64,000 nt of DNA from Vibrio mexicanus (GCF_001012815.1 NZ_JYJP01000051.1:62001-126000); one strand, 5' to 3'. Shown: positions 1 to 10,804, counted from the stretch's first letter. Notes: generated from the sequence alone by a model not told the origin. Translations and numbers: made by a program.

Positions 1-1
1 T

Positions 2-543
2 ACGCCTGGGCCGGTTAATGTCATTGCTACGAATACAGGGTTGAACGCGGGCATATATAAGGCTTTCACGTATGTATTGGGTGCATCACTGTCATTTAGT
101 GTCGTTGTGTTTATCGCTGGATTGATGCTCAATGAAGTCTCTGAACTACTGCCCAAAGCGACGTTAGCGATGCAAATATTCGGGAGTGCATTTTTACTTT
201 ATGTCGCATTTCAGCTTTCACGCGCTAGCGCTTCTTTTACCGATGCTAACGAGAATCAAAGTGCGGGTTTTTGGGCCGGGAGCTTTACCCAGGCAATCAA
301 CCTAAAGCATGGCTGTTTTCGAGTTCTGGCGTAAGCCTATATGTGGTGGGTCGCGAAACCGAGAATGATTTACTCCTAATATTTACGCTAGTCTCTTTTG
401 TTATCTGTATGATTGGCGTTGGAGTATGGGCTGTCGCCGGCAGGTTGTTAAGGCAGCATTTGAACTCAGAGGGCAAAGTTCGTCGTTTGAATCAGGTTAT
501 GGCCGGGCTATTAGTTCTATGCATCGTCGTAATATGGCTTTAA
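2..543 (+). CDS. LysE-family amino-acid exporter, 5' end outside window, frameshifted
   Basis: Inner-membrane transporter of the LysE/RhtB family, which exports amino acids or small metabolites. The reading frame is open from base 2 and begins with the family signature TPGPVN, so only a few N-terminal residues are missing. Hydrophobic membrane segments follow. Near base 300 the frame breaks. Adding one C to the CC before TAAAG restores the conserved NPKAWLFS motif, after which the second frame (SGVSLYV, then two hydrophobic segments) runs to the stop at 543. The AraC gene follows after 31 bases and may control it. Substrate cannot be told. The break looks like a sequencing error but could be real. 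Confidence 0.82.
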
Positions 544-574
544 GGACGTAAGAGGTTGAGTAAAAGGAACAACT

Positions 575-1389
575 ATGAAAAGAGATAAGAGTGCCGAGTT
601 TACTTGCCCTACGGTCATGCCTTGGATTGAAATTAGAACCGCATTAAATAGCGCTGCCTGTTATGACTCTCATTCTCATGATGAAGTTTCCTTCGGCATC
701 ATCAATTACGGAAGTGCAAAGTACAGAAATCAGAGGAATCAACATCTAATCGGGCAGGGAGATGTCGTTACTATCAACCTGGGGATGTACACTCGTGCAA
801 TCCCGATAAAGGGAAGTGGTCGTATTCTATGCTGTTTGTTGATGCGCTCAAATTAGGTGATGTTCAACGCGAGATAAAGGCCCACACGCAAGACTATTTG
901 GCATTTAACAATGATTTAGAAAAGTCGCCGCTGATTCAACAGCAATACTTAGCTTTGTATGATGCGCTCAGCACAAGCAAAGACAGTTTAAACTCAGAAT
1001 CACTAATGTTTGATTTCGTCGAAGTGATATTAGGGGCGAATGAGGGTGAAGGTTATCGAACCCCGAATGCACAGGAAAATGTGGCTCGGGTGAGAGATAA
1101 GCTGTTGGATGAAATGAATGCTCCTCATTCCCTTGAAGATTTAGCACACGAAGCGGGCTTGAGCCAATATCAATTACTTAGAGCGTTCAAAAAACACTAC
1201 GGATTACCGCCTCATGCTTATCTTTTAGATGAAAAGATTAAACGCTCTAAACTTATGCTCAAAAATGGGTCGAAGGTGATAGATGTTGCGTATGAGCTGG
1301 GTTTCTCAGACCAAGCGCATTTTCAGCGTCATTTTAAAAAGAAGCTAGCAGTAACACCGAAATACTATCAATCTCATTTTATTGGCTGA
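575..1389 (+). CDS. AraC-family transcriptional regulator, frameshifted
   Basis: One-component DNA-binding regulator of about 271 residues once repaired. The first part is a cupin-like sensor domain (HSHDEVSFGIIN, then NQRNQHLIGQGDVVTIN). The C-terminal hundred residues carry the two AraC helix-turn-helix units (LEDLAHEAGLSQYQLLRAF and VIDVAYELGFSDQAHFQRHF). The frame breaks at about 780. Adding one C to the CC of AACCTGGGG gives the expected INPGDVHSCNP and joins the two frames. The start ATG has AAGGA six bases upstream. It lies 31 bases after the LysE-type gene in the same direction, the usual arrangement for an exporter and its regulator. Confidence 0.85.
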
Positions 1390-1423
1390 TTTTTTCGATA
1401 AATTGAATCGTTCGTCTGTTTGG

Positions 1424-2329
1424 TTACATTGATTGGTTTGATTGCAGAGCCAGTGACACTTTGGAACTAGGGCGACGGTTAAGGGCTTTGCAGATGTCCC
1501 ATCCTGCTTTCGCAATCGCCTTTAATTCGATTCCCGTTGAAATACCCATCCCATGACATAGATAGATAACATCTTCTGTCGCAACATTCCCTGACGCCCC
1601 TTTGGCGTATGGGCAGCCACCTAGGCCCGCAACACTCGTGTCTATCGTTGAAATGCCCATGAGCAGTGATTGATGTATATTGGCTAGCGCTTGGCCCCAT
1701 GTATCGTGGAAGTGGACGGCAAGACATTCTGGCTGGATTTCTACTAGCAAGCAATCAAGCATTGCCTGAACACGTTTTGGAGTACCCGTTCCTATCGTAT
1801 CGCCCAGCGACACTTGATAGCACCCCATATTGAGTAGCTGCTTAGCGATCGTTAATACGCGTTGTGGGGACGTCGGCCCTTCATAAGGGCAATCTAGGAC
1901 ACATGACAAATAGGCCCGAACGGGGATGTTATTCGCTTTTGCTTTTTCTAATACCGGCATGAATCGTTGCAGGCTTTCGGTAACCGAACAGTTTGTGTTT
2001 TTACGACTGAAACTTTCCGAGCAAGTTGTGAAAACAGCGACTTCATCTGGTGAATGCTGAAGTGCCGCATCAAAACCGACGATGTTTGGCACTAGCGCTG
2101 TGTACGAGACCTTGTCGGAACGCTCTATTTTGGAAAAGACTTGGTTTGAGTCAGCCATTTGAGGGACCCACCTTGGAGAAACAAAGGCACCAGTTTCAAT
2201 ATGGGTAAGACCGGAGTGGGAGAGGTCGTTGACTAACGCCACCTTGCTACTGAGCGAAACGGGCTGTTCATTTTGCAAACCATCTCTGGGGCCAACCTCA
2301 AATAGCGTAACGGATTGTGGTAGTGACAT
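1424..2329 (-). CDS. liuE: Hydroxymethylglutaryl-CoA lyase
   Basis: Last enzyme of leucine breakdown: cleaves 3-hydroxy-3-methylglutaryl-CoA to acetyl-CoA and acetoacetate in the cytoplasm. About 301 residues, normal for the family. The TIM-barrel start FEVGPRDGLQNE carries the catalytic Arg-Asp pair, HFHDTWGQA carries the metal-binding histidines, and GLGGCPYAKGASGN is the family signature with the catalytic cysteine. The ATG at 2329 is preferred because GAGG precedes it; an upstream in-frame ATG at 2353 lacks a site. It follows liuB by only about 60 bases, where liuC and liuD would be expected, so the operon is incomplete. Frame intact. Confidence 0.93.
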   Translation of the reverse strand: MSLPQSVTLFEVGPRDGLQNEQPVSLSSKVALVNDLSHSGLTHIETGAFVSPRWVPQMADSNQVFSKIERSDKVSYTALVPNIVGFDAALQHSPDEVAVFTTCSESFSRKNTNCSVTESLQRFMPVLEKAKANNIPVRAYLSCVLDCPYEGPTSPQRVLTIAKQLLNMGCYQVSLGDTIGTGTPKRVQAMLDCLLVEIQPECLAVHFHDTWGQALANIHQSLLMGISTIDTSVAGLGGCPYAKGASGNVATEDVIYLCHGMGISTGIELKAIAKAGWDICKALNRRPSSKVSLALQSNQSM

Positions 2330-2389
2330 TGTGATTCCTCGCGCCGTTTGCATGAGTATTAACTGAATAGCTGTCTTTAGCCGCCCAAT

Positions 2390-4024
2390 CTACATCCGAA
2401 AAATACCAAATTTAGACTCTTGTACCGGAGCATTTAGAGCGATATTAAGTGACTGAACTAAGACCTTTCTTGTGTCCGCGGGGTCAATAATACCGTCGTC
2501 CCAGAGGCGAGCACTGGCATAAAATGGATGACCTTGCTCATCATACTTCGCCCGAATTTCTTCACTATATGCGTTAGCCTCATCTTCACCCCAATCAACC
2601 CCCTGCTTTCGCTTTCGCTCCTTAATGACTTGGGTCATGACACCGGCAGCTTGGGCTCCTCCCATTACTGAAATTCTGGCATTGGGCCACATCCACATAA
2701 ACGTCGGGTCATAAGCACGACCGCACATGCCGTAATTCCCTGCACCATACGAACCACCAATTACCACAGTGATTTTTGGCACATCTGCGCATGAGACGGC
2801 CATGACTAACTTAGCGCCATGCTTGGCGATGCCGCCTTCTTCATACTGTTTGCCGACCATAAATCCCGTAATGTTTTGCAAAAAGACCAAAGGAATCTTC
2901 CTACTGGCACAGATTTCGATGAAGTGCGCACCTTTTTGGGCAGACTCGGAAAACAAAATGCCATTGTTAGCAATGATTCCAACTTGAGTTCCTTCAAGAT
3001 GGGCAAATCCGCAGACCAGCGTTTTTCCGAACAGCTCTTTAAACTCGTCAAATTCTGAACCATCAACGACGCGTGCGATTATCTCTCGTACATCAAAGCT
3101 TAACCTTAGGTCTGCATTGACGATTCCGTAGATCTCATCGGCTTGATAGTTAGGGGACTGAACACTATTGAGCTCTGGTTGTTGAGCCCTATGCTCTTGT
3201 TCATGATGGTGAGTCGACTCTAGGGGGCAACTGCTGACACATTGACGAGCTAACATGAGTGCGTGCTGCTCGTTTTTGGCGTAATAGTCAGCAACGCCAG
3301 ACTTTCTGCAATGCACATCTGCACCACCTAGCTCTTCTTCAGAAACCACTTCTCCAGTTGCAGCCTTCACTAAAGGAGGGCCAGCCAAAAAGATTGTCCC
3401 TTGTTCTTTGACGATAATAGAAACGTCCGCCATAGCTGGAATGTAGGCACCACCCGCGGTACATAACCCTAGTACGACAGCAATTTGCGGAATGCCTTGG
3501 GCAGACATACGTGCTTGATTGTAAAAAATGCGACCAAAGTGGTCTTTGTCTGGAAACACTTCATCTTGGTAGGGGAGGTTCGCACCGCCTGAGTCAACAA
3601 GGTAGATACAGGGTAAACGGCACTTCTGTGCAATTTCTTGAGCGCGTAGATGTTTTTTTACGGTCAACGGGTAATAGGTGCCGCCTTTCACTGTAGGATC
3701 ATTGGCGATAATCATGCAATAACGGCCGTCCACTAGACCAATACCGGCGACAACACCGGCACATGGCACTGGATCCTCATAGACGTTCCAGGCTGCAAAG
3801 TGCCCGATCTCTAAGAAATCTGAACCTTCGTCTAGGACATTCGCAACACGCGAGCGAACAGGAATCTTGCCTTTTTGTTTGAGTTTATCTCGTTGAGCCT
3901 GGTTCCCGCCTTGACGGATTATGTCTTGACAATTTCTTAAATCTTCAACAAGTTTGATCATCGCCTCTCGATTGGAGACATACAGTTCACTATCGATGTG
4001 TGTCTTACTTCGAATAGTTGGCAT
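2390..4024 (-). CDS. liuB: Methylcrotonyl-CoA carboxylase, carboxyltransferase (beta) subunit
   Basis: Carboxyltransferase subunit that moves CO2 from biotin to 3-methylcrotonyl-CoA, making 3-methylglutaconyl-CoA. 544 residues, full length, ending in the family-typical KFGIFRM. Visible motifs: [50 protein letters not shown], and in the C-terminal half [25 protein letters not shown] and [23 protein letters not shown] lies seven bases before the ATG. It is the second gene of the liuA-liuB-liuE operon. The enzyme needs a biotin-carrying alpha subunit (LiuD), which is not encoded next to it here, so function depends on a copy elsewhere. Confidence 0.95.
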   Translation of the reverse strand: MPTIRSKTHIDSELYVSNREAMIKLVEDLRNCQDIIRQGGNQAQRDKLKQKGKIPVRSRVANVLDEGSDFLEIGHFAAWNVYEDPVPCAGVVAGIGLVDGRYCMIIANDPTVKGGTYYPLTVKKHLRAQEIAQKCRLPCIYLVDSGGANLPYQDEVFPDKDHFGRIFYNQARMSAQGIPQIAVVLGLCTAGGAYIPAMADVSIIVKEQGTIFLAGPPLVKAATGEVVSEEELGGADVHCRKSGVADYYAKNEQHALMLARQCVSSCPLESTHHHEQEHRAQQPELNSVQSPNYQADEIYGIVNADLRLSFDVREIIARVVDGSEFDEFKELFGKTLVCGFAHLEGTQVGIIANNGILFSESAQKGAHFIEICASRKIPLVFLQNITGFMVGKQYEEGGIAKHGAKLVMAVSCADVPKITVVIGGSYGAGNYGMCGRAYDPTFMWMWPNARISVMGGAQAAGVMTQVIKERKRKQGVDWGEDEANAYSEEIRAKYDEQGHPFYASARLWDDGIIDPADTRKVLVQSLNIALNAPVQESKFGIFRM

Positions 4025-4048
4025 TGCCGCCTCCTTTGACTAAATGAC

Positions 4049-5218
4049 TTATTCAGATTCGTTGAATAGCTCGCGCCCAATTAACATCCGACGTATTTCG
4101 GAAGTCCCTGCACCAATCTCGTATAACTTGGCGTCGCGTAGCAGGCGGCCAGCAGGATACTCATTGATATACCCGTTGCCTCCAAGTAACTGTATGGCGT
4201 CCAACGCGATTTGAGTAGCCAGTTCAGCGGCATAAAGGATCACTCCTGCAGCATCTTTGCGTGTGGTTTCACCTCGGTCGCAGGCTGCAGAAACGGCGTA
4301 CAAGTAAGCCCTAGCTGCATTGGTTCGGGTATACATGTCCGCAACTTTTGCCTGAACTAATTGAAACTCGCCTATGGAACGCCCAAACTGCTTGCGGTCA
4401 TGGATGTAGGGGATAACGAGGTCAAGACAAGACTGCATGATGCCTACCGGCCCACCTGCAAGTACAACACGTTCGTAATCCAAACCACTCATTAATACTT
4501 GTACGCCTTTATCGACGCCACCGAGTACGTTTTCTTTTGGGACTTTGCAGTTTTGAAAGACAAGTTCACACGTGTTTGAACCACGCATTCCCAGTTTGTC
4601 GAGCTTCTGCGCATGGCTAAACCCTTCAAAGTCGCGCTCGATAATAAAGGCGCTTATCCCATGTGCTTCATGCTCAGGACTGGTCTTGGCGTAAACAATC
4701 AGTGTGTCTGCATCTGGGCCATTGGTAATCCACATTTTGTTGCCGTTTAGACAAAAATGGTCCCCCTTGTCTGTAGCCAATAGCTGCATGCTGACAACAT
4801 CGGAACCTGCGTTAGCTTCGCTCATGGCCAAAGCGCCAACGTGCTCGCCACTAATAAGCTTAGGCAGATACTTTTGTTTTTGTTCCTGCGTACCATTTCT
4901 GTAGAGTTGATTGACACATAGGTTAGAGTGAGCGCCATAGCTTAATGCTACGGATGCGGAGGCACGGCTAATCTCTTCCATGACGATGGTATGGGCAAGA
5001 TACCCCATGTTCGCGCCACCAAATTCATCCGATACCGTAACGCCAAGCATGCCCATAGCACCGAGCTCTGGCCACAGTTTGTTTGGGAATTGATTGTTCG
5101 CGTCTATCTCTGACGCGAGGGGAGCGATGTGTTCAGCGGCGTATCCCTGAACATGTTGCCTCAGAAGATCTAACGTTTCTCCTAAACCGAAGTTTAGAGG
5201 GCGATAATGTTCGGTCAT
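4049..5218 (-). CDS. liuA: Isovaleryl-CoA dehydrogenase
   Basis: FAD enzyme that oxidises isovaleryl-CoA to 3-methylcrotonyl-CoA and passes electrons to ETF. 389 residues from the chosen ATG at 5218, which has GGGAGG just upstream; the open frame runs 22 codons further but without a ribosome site. Acyl-CoA dehydrogenase motifs: [34 protein letters not shown], the isovaleryl-type active-site region [13 protein letters not shown] with the catalytic Glu, and [22 protein letters not shown]. First structural gene after liuR and followed by liuB after 24 bases. The frame is intact, unlike the paralogue ivdC. Confidence 0.94.
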   Translation of the reverse strand: MTEHYRPLNFGLGETLDLLRQHVQGYAAEHIAPLASEIDANNQFPNKLWPELGAMGMLGVTVSDEFGGANMGYLAHTIVMEEISRASASVALSYGAHSNLCVNQLYRNGTQEQKQKYLPKLISGEHVGALAMSEANAGSDVVSMQLLATDKGDHFCLNGNKMWITNGPDADTLIVYAKTSPEHEAHGISAFIIERDFEGFSHAQKLDKLGMRGSNTCELVFQNCKVPKENVLGGVDKGVQVLMSGLDYERVVLAGGPVGIMQSCLDLVIPYIHDRKQFGRSIGEFQLVQAKVADMYTRTNAARAYLYAVSAACDRGETTRKDAAGVILYAAELATQIALDAIQLLGGNGYINEYPAGRLLRDAKLYEIGAGTSEIRRMLIGRELFNESE

Positions 5219-5299
5219 GGAACCTCCCAGATTATCTGCCGTAACCAAATAGAAACCGTTAATAGCGTAAGTCTGTTTGTACAAGCTAACGCATTATAA

Positions 5300-5680
5300 C
5301 TAAATTTCTAGTTGTTCAAGCGCTTGTTCACATCGCACTTTGGCGGTAGATAATTCTTTCATAACGACGTTTATGTCATCCAGTTGGCGCTGCAGAACTT
5401 GCTGCTTCTCGTCGATGATCGTAAGCATTTTAACTAACTGCGTTTCGCCTTGATGGGTATCGTACAACTCAAATAATTCTCGGATTTCGGCCAATGAAAA
5501 ACCGAGTCGCTTACCACGCAGAATCAGCTTCAAGCGCACTTTATCTCGTTGCTGATAGATTCGAGTGCTGCCTTTGCGTGTAGGGTGAATGAGATCCATA
5601 TCTTCATAGAAACGAATGCTTCGAGTGGTTACGTCGAACTCTTTCGCTAAATCACTAATCTTGAATGTTTCCATGCACAT
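5300..5680 (-). CDS. liuR: MerR-family regulator of branched-chain amino acid catabolism
   Basis: DNA-binding regulator of 126 residues (or 124 from a second ATG at 5674). The N-terminal MerR winged helix is clear (FKISDLAKEFDVTTRSIRFYEDMDLI), followed by LGFSLAEIRELFELYD and a C-terminal coiled coil with no metal-binding cysteine cluster. Small MerR proteins of this kind at the head of liu operons are known as LiuR, which controls leucine, isoleucine and valine degradation genes. It lies 81 bases upstream of liuA and reads away from ivdA. The 5.77-5.82 kb palindromes upstream are its likely binding sites, implying autoregulation; that link is inferred. Confidence 0.9.
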   Translation of the reverse strand: MCMETFKISDLAKEFDVTTRSIRFYEDMDLIHPTRKGSTRIYQQRDKVRLKLILRGKRLGFSLAEIRELFELYDTHQGETQLVKMLTIIDEKQQVLQRQLDDINVVMKELSTAKVRCEQALEQLEI

Positions 5681-5770
5681 AAGGTCCTTTTGATTCTATT
5701 CATTAATCGAAACAAGCCAGTGACGATGCTGATGCCGTTTAAGCACTATCAAATTATCACTAACTTGTTT

Positions 5771-5817
5771 CTTGACGTTTACGTAAATGTTAGTGCTATG
5801 CTTACGTAAACGTCAAG
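5771..5817. promoter_or_regulatory. Divergent LiuR operator/promoter region
   Basis: A perfect 16-bp inverted repeat lies here: CTTGACGTTTACGTAA at 5771-5786 and its reverse complement at 5802-5817, 15 bases apart. On the plus strand TTGACG (5772-5777) and TATGCT (5797-5802) are spaced by 19 bases, the long spacer typical of MerR-controlled promoters, reading toward ivdA. On the minus strand the mirrored TTGACG is followed after 18 bases by TAACAT, reading toward liuR. Each arm also contains its own near-palindrome around ACGT. Promoter and operator roles are inferred from position and the MerR family. Confidence 0.78.
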
Positions 5818-5925
5818 TATTCAGTAATGCGTGTTCAAGACAGCGTAACTGGCTCTGTTGAAAGCTCTCCATGAGATGCTCCTAGGTAAACTTCAACACT
5901 GGCAGGCGAATATTGAGGAGGGGCA

Positions 5926-7141
5926 ATGGCAGATTCAGTTTGGATAGTTGCGGCAAAAAGGACGCCAAATGGGCGGTTCCAAGGGGCGCTATCGGCTTTC
6001 ACTGCCCCGAGTTGGGAAGCTTTGCGATCAATGCAGCGCTCAAAGCGAGTGGGCTGTCGCGCATGATGTTCAAGAAGTCTACATGGGCTGTGTGCTGTCG
6101 GCTGGGACTGGGCAGGCTCCTGCTCGTCAGGCGGCTTTGAGGGCATGTTTGTCCCAGTCAACGCCTTGTACAACGATCAATAAAGTGTGTGGCTCTGGCA
6201 TGAAGGCGTTCATGCTGGCGTTTGATGCAATCAAACTTGGCTACGTAGACTGTGCAGTAGCTGGTGGAATGGAAAGTATGTCCAACGCGCCTTATCTGTT
6301 ACCTAAGGTGCGAAGCGGATTACGCCTTGGTCATCATCATACATTAGACCATATGTTTTGTGACGGGCTTGAAGATGCGTATGAAGGCAGACTTATGGGA
6401 TGCTATGCGCAAGATATCGCCAATAAGCTAAGTTATTCCCGAGAGGCTATGGATGAGTGGGCAATTCAATCTCTAACCCGAAGCCAGCAAGCCCAAGACT
6501 TACAACAATTCTCTGATGAAATTGATGGTGTTAAGTTACAGGGTCACGAAATGGTCATGAATGATGAGCATCCAACGACCATATCTGCAGAAAAAATTCC
6601 AAAACTAAAACCTGCCTTTATCGCTGATCCTACGAGTAATGACGGCTCCGTTACCGCTGCTAACTCAAGCGCGATCAGTGACGGAGCTGCGGCTACGATA
6701 CTGATGAGTGAAGAATCCGCGCGAAACCATGGTATTGAGCCTCTTGCTATTGTTCATAGTCACACGACCCATGCTAGAGCTCCGGAAGAGTTCACGGTCG
6801 CTCCCGTTTATGCCATTGAACAATTGTTGTCTCAGCTGAATTGGGCGGCGGAAGATGTGGACCTCTGGGAAATTAACGAAGCATTCGCAGTCGTTGCTCA
6901 AATTGCTGTCGACCAACTTAATCTCGATCCAAATCGAGTGAATATTAAAGGTGGCGCGTGTGCGCTAGGACATCCTATCGGTGCTACCGGTGCGCGAATA
7001 ATCGTTACTCTTACTCATTCGTTAAGGCAGCTGCAACAGCTGCAGAAAACGGAGACTAAAACGTCGCTGAAAGGGATTGCGGCTTTATGTATCGGTGGTG
7101 GGGAAGCTACGGCTGTTGCGATAGAAATTCCGGCGATTTAG
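5926..7141 (+). CDS. ivdA: Acetyl-CoA acyltransferase (thiolase), two frameshifts
   Basis: Thiolase that splits 2-methylacetoacetyl-CoA at the end of isoleucine breakdown; about 405 residues when repaired. The start ATG at 5926 has GAGGAGGGG just upstream. It reads MADSVWIVAAKRTP, then needs one extra C in the CCCC at 6005-6008 (giving TAPELGSFAINAALKAS) and one extra base near 6062 (giving SRDDVQEVYMGCVLSAGTGQAPARQAA). After that the frame is open to the stop. NKVCGSGMKA holds the acylated cysteine, GGACALGHPIGATGAR the active-site histidine, and CIGGGEATAVAIE the C-terminal cysteine. First gene of the ivd operon, 57 bases before ivdB. Confidence 0.9.
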
Positions 7142-7197
7142 GCCGAATTGAACTCATTTAACTGATGTGTGAGAAAACAAAATTCTAAGGAGCTGTT

Positions 7198-8712
7198 ATG
7201 ACTCATACTCGAACAGAATCGTCAGAAGTTTCTAAAGTACCTTTGTTTCTGGGCGGTGACTTCGTCGAATCTAACTCAAAGAAGTGGATTGATGTAACCA
7301 ATCCCGCCAATAATCAAGTGATCGCACAAGTACCCTGCGCCACCGTTGATGAGATCGAAAGCGCGGTTAAAAGTGCTCAAGCTGCCTTTGGGGAATGGAA
7401 AGAAGTTGCCGTGCCGGAACGGGCACGTTTGATGTTGCGCTACCAGCATCTGCTAAAAGAAAATCATGACGACCTTGCGGTTTTATTGTCGAGTGAAACC
7501 GGTAAAACCATGGCAGATGCAAAAGGTGATGTGTGGCGTGGTATTGAAGTTGTTGAACAAGCGGCGAATATTGCGAGTAACATGATGGGGCAATTCGTAG
7601 AGAATGTCGCCACAGACATCGACAGCTATTCGATCATTCAGCCACTAGGCGTATGTTTAGGCATTACCCCTTTCAATTTTCCAGCCATGATTCCGCTGTG
7701 GATGTTCCCCCTTGCCATTGCCAGTGGTAACACCTTCGTACTAAAGCCCTCCGAGCAAGTCCCCTTAACCGCAATGCGCTTGGCATCTTTGTTTGAAGAA
7801 GCCGGGGCTCCTAAAGGCGTACTCCAAATTGTTCACGGGCAAGAACCACAAGTTTCGCAGCTATTGGCACACCCATCGATACAAGCGGTGTCTTTTGTGG
7901 GCTCGGTACCAGTTGCCAAATCCATTTACCAGCAAGCAACAGACAACTTTAAGCGCGCCCAGTGTTTCGCAGGTGCTAAGAACCATATGGTTGCCATGCC
8001 AGATGCAGACAAACAGCAGGTGATAAGTAACTTAGTTGGCGCGTCGATAGGCGCTGCGGGTCAGCGATGCATGGCAATCTCCGTTGCGATCTTTGTCGGT
8101 GAGTCAAATGAATGGATTGTAGATTTGGCTGACGAAATGCAAAAGCACTCACCAGGTATTGACGCCGATTCGGCATATGGCCCTTTAATTAGTAAGGCGG
8201 CGAAACAACGTGTACTGAGTTTAATCGAACAAGGCAAAGCTCAGGGAGCGACTTGTGTGCTAGATGGTAGCCAATGTGTTGTCGACTCAAGCCCTGAGGG
8301 CAACTGGATTGGCCCTACATTATTTCGCGGTGTAACTGTCGACATGTCGATTTATCAACAAGAGATATTTGGCCCAGTTTTAGTCTGTATTGAGGTAGAG
8401 ACTCTGTCCCAAGCCATTCAGCTAATTAACGACAACCCCTACGGAAACGGTACTTCTATTTTCACCAACAGCGGCGCGGCTGCAAGGCAGTATCAGCATC
8501 AAATAAGGGTTGGGCAAGTGGGCGTAAACGTTCCGATTCCTGTACCACTGCCGTTTTTTTCTTTTACAGGTTGGCGTGGAAGTTTTTATGGCGATCTACA
8601 CGCGTATGGTAAGCAGGCAGTGAAGTTTTATACGGAAACAAAAACCATAACCGCTCGCTGGTTTGAAGACGAAGTGGTGAGCGGGCCGAATCTGACTATT
8701 CAACTTAAGTAA
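7198..8712 (+). CDS. ivdB: Methylmalonate-semialdehyde dehydrogenase (acylating)
   Basis: CoA-dependent aldehyde dehydrogenase (MmsA type) converting methylmalonate semialdehyde from valine to propionyl-CoA, using NAD. 504 residues with intact frame. Motifs: [24 protein letters not shown] and [11 protein letters not shown] in the Rossmann region, [24 protein letters not shown], and [12 protein letters not shown] with the catalytic cysteine; EIFGPVL follows. The C-terminal [31 protein letters not shown] is characteristic of MmsA rather than other aldehyde dehydrogenases. AAGGAG precedes the ATG by seven bases. Second gene of the ivd operon. Confidence 0.95.
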   Translation: MTHTRTESSEVSKVPLFLGGDFVESNSKKWIDVTNPANNQVIAQVPCATVDEIESAVKSAQAAFGEWKEVAVPERARLMLRYQHLLKENHDDLAVLLSSETGKTMADAKGDVWRGIEVVEQAANIASNMMGQFVENVATDIDSYSIIQPLGVCLGITPFNFPAMIPLWMFPLAIASGNTFVLKPSEQVPLTAMRLASLFEEAGAPKGVLQIVHGQEPQVSQLLAHPSIQAVSFVGSVPVAKSIYQQATDNFKRAQCFAGAKNHMVAMPDADKQQVISNLVGASIGAAGQRCMAISVAIFVGESNEWIVDLADEMQKHSPGIDADSAYGPLISKAAKQRVLSLIEQGKAQGATCVLDGSQCVVDSSPEGNWIGPTLFRGVTVDMSIYQQEIFGPVLVCIEVETLSQAIQLINDNPYGNGTSIFTNSGAAARQYQHQIRVGQVGVNVPIPVPLPFFSFTGWRGSFYGDLHAYGKQAVKFYTETKTITARWFEDEVVSGPNLTIQLK

Positions 8713-8756
8713 TACGTGAGACTCGAAGCGAGGGCTAGTCTTGTAAGGAGTGAGTC

Positions 8757-9911
8757 ATGGACTTTGAACTGAGTGAGGAACAACGCGCTTTTGCAGATAT
8801 GGCGAAACAATTTGCCGATGAGCAGTTGAAGCGAATGCATCGAAGTGGGACGAAGAACAAGTCTTTCCGAAAGAAACGCTGAAGGCCGCGGGTTCGTTAG
8901 GTTTTATGTCTCTATATACACCTGAAAACGCAGGTGGATTGGGACTATCAAGGTTGGATTCCTCCATCATTTTTGAGCAGCTAAGTACTGGTTGCACCTC
9001 AACAACCGCTTTCATGACCATACACAACATGGTCACGTGGATGATTGCGACATTTGGCAATGAACAAGTTATACGCGAGTTTTGCCCAAAGCTTACAACG
9101 GGAGAACACCTGGCTCATATTGTCTAACGGAGCCAAATTCAGGTTCGGATGCGGCCTCTTTAACCACGCGAGCTGAAAAAAAATCAGATGAATACATTCT
9201 TTCTGGAACCAAAGCTTTTATCTCTGGAGCAGGTCAAACCGATGTGCTCGTTGTGATGGCAAGAACCAGTGATGAGGGTGCGAAAGGGATCTGCGCATTT
9301 GTTGTGCCTGCCCATGCCGATGGTATTAGCTATGGACGCAAGGAGCCCAAAATGGGTTGGAATAGCCAGCCAACTCGAAGTATTACTTTTGATAATGTCC
9401 ATGTGTCAGAACAAAACATGTTAGGACAAGTAGGCGAAGGTTTTCGTCTTGCAATGAAGGGGTTAGACGGCGGGCGCATCAATATCGCGACTTGTTCAAT
9501 TGGCACAGCGCAGCAAGCATTGGATGATGCTCTTTGTTACACCACTGAACGCAAGCAGTTCAACCAAACGCTTTTTGATTTCCAATCTGTTCAGTTCAAG
9601 TTAGCGGATATGGCCACTGAGCTTACGGCAGCGAGGCAACTTGTTCGATACGCGGCAAGCCAGTTAGACAAACAAGCCCCCGACGCGACCGTGTTGTGTG
9701 CAATGGCGAAAAGACTAGCCACAGACGTAGGTTTTACTATTTGCGACCATGCACTTCAGCTACATGGGGCTATGGTTATATCAAAGAGTATCCATTAGAA
9801 CGATATTTTCGCGACGCCCGTGTCCACCAAATATTGGAAGGAACCAACGAAGTTATGCGCGTGATTATTGCGAGGCATCTTCTCAGGCAACACCAAAGTA
9901 TCCTCGGGTAG
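8757..9911 (+). CDS. ivdC: Isobutyryl/2-methylbutyryl-CoA dehydrogenase, three frameshifts
   Basis: Acyl-CoA dehydrogenase for the valine/isoleucine branch, about 385 residues once repaired. It begins [20 protein letters not shown] with AAGGAG ten bases before the ATG. Three single-G losses split it: near 8831 (AAGCG for AAGGCG), at 9112-9113 (CTGGCTC for CTGGGCTC) and at 9066-9069 of the next stretch, precisely 9766-9769 (GGGG for GGGGG). Repairs restore [32 protein letters not shown] and [28 protein letters not shown] holds the catalytic Glu position of short-chain type enzymes. It passes electrons to EtfAB encoded at 21-23 kb. Confidence 0.9.
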
Positions 9912-9977
9912 CTTGTTCAAAGCATGTTTCTCGAAGTTGGTTGCAATTAGATAACGCGAACGATTTGTAAAAGGGTC

Positions 9978-10760
9978 ATGACAATGAATGAAGCAATACA
10001 CGTTGAGATTCAAAGCCACATTGCCGTAATTACAATGAATAACCCTCCCGCCAACACTTGGACGGAAAAAAGTCTTTATGCCTTCAAACAGCATATTCTA
10101 GAGCTTGACGCTAACAAAGAAATCTACGCCGTGGTCGTAACGGGTGCAGGAGAAAAGTTTTTTTCTGCGGGCGCTGATCTAAAAGTATTTGATGAAGGGA
10201 AACATCAAGCGGCCATTGATATGTCACGAGCTTTTTCAGAAGCCTTTGAGGCGCTGTCAGACTTCAAAGGAGTGACAATTGCCGCGATTAATGGATACGC
10301 GATGGGAGGAGGACTTGAAGTGGCCCTTGCATGCGATATCCGCATAGCCGAAGAGCAGGCAGTCATGGCTCTGCCAGAAGCGAAGGTCGGTTTGTTGCCA
10401 TGTGCAGGAGGGACTCAAAACCTTACAGCTTTAGTTGGCGAAGGATGGGCTAAGTTAATCATTCTTTGTGGCGAACAGGTCTCCAGTGAAAAAGCGTTAA
10501 AGATGGGCTTGATCGAAGAGGTCGTCGGTAAGGGCGAAAGCTTGCAAAGTGCACTCGAGTTGGCTGGTAAAGTAGAAAACCAATCTCCTTCCTCTGTTGC
10601 CGCATGTAAATCCCTTATCCAAACGATTAGATATTCATCGAGAGCACATGGACTTATTCGAGAGCGAGAACTTTTTATTCAATTGTTTGATACAGAAGAT
10701 CAAGCAGAAGGGGTAAGCGCATTTTTAGAAAAGCGTAAGCCGCAGTGGAAAAACCAATAG
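9978..10760 (+). CDS. ivdD: Enoyl-CoA hydratase
   Basis: Crotonase-family hydratase acting on methacrylyl-CoA and tiglyl-CoA in valine and isoleucine breakdown. 260 residues, frame intact. The oxyanion-hole segments are VVVTGAGEKFFSAGADLKVF and INGYAMGGGLEVALACDIRIA; PEAKVGLLPCAGGTQNLTALVG contains the second catalytic acid. The N-terminal VITMNNPPANTW is typical. The start could be ATG 9978 or ATG 9984; the ribosome site is weak (AAAGGG). Fourth gene of ivd. In the absence of liuC here it is the nearest candidate for other hydratase duties, but nothing in the sequence shows that. Confidence 0.92.
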   Translation: MTMNEAIHVEIQSHIAVITMNNPPANTWTEKSLYAFKQHILELDANKEIYAVVVTGAGEKFFSAGADLKVFDEGKHQAAIDMSRAFSEAFEALSDFKGVTIAAINGYAMGGGLEVALACDIRIAEEQAVMALPEAKVGLLPCAGGTQNLTALVGEGWAKLIILCGEQVSSEKALKMGLIEEVVGKGESLQSALELAGKVENQSPSSVAACKSLIQTIRYSSRAHGLIRERELFIQLFDTEDQAEGVSAFLEKRKPQWKNQ

Positions 10761-10804
10761 ACAGCCTAGGCCTTTTCAAGACATTTAAGGCTCCAGGGGG
10801 AACA

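Noticed and set aside
5926..6070. Programmed frameshifting as an explanation for ivdA and other broken genes
   Set aside because: Many unrelated genes lose one base in G/C runs without slippery heptamers or stimulators, and the same families are unbroken in normal relatives. Error or decay fits better.
5835..6173. A 112-codon minus-strand frame across the ivdA start
   Set aside because: Covers the repaired thiolase N-terminus in antisense, with no domain and no start signal. The plus-strand protein is clearly conserved.
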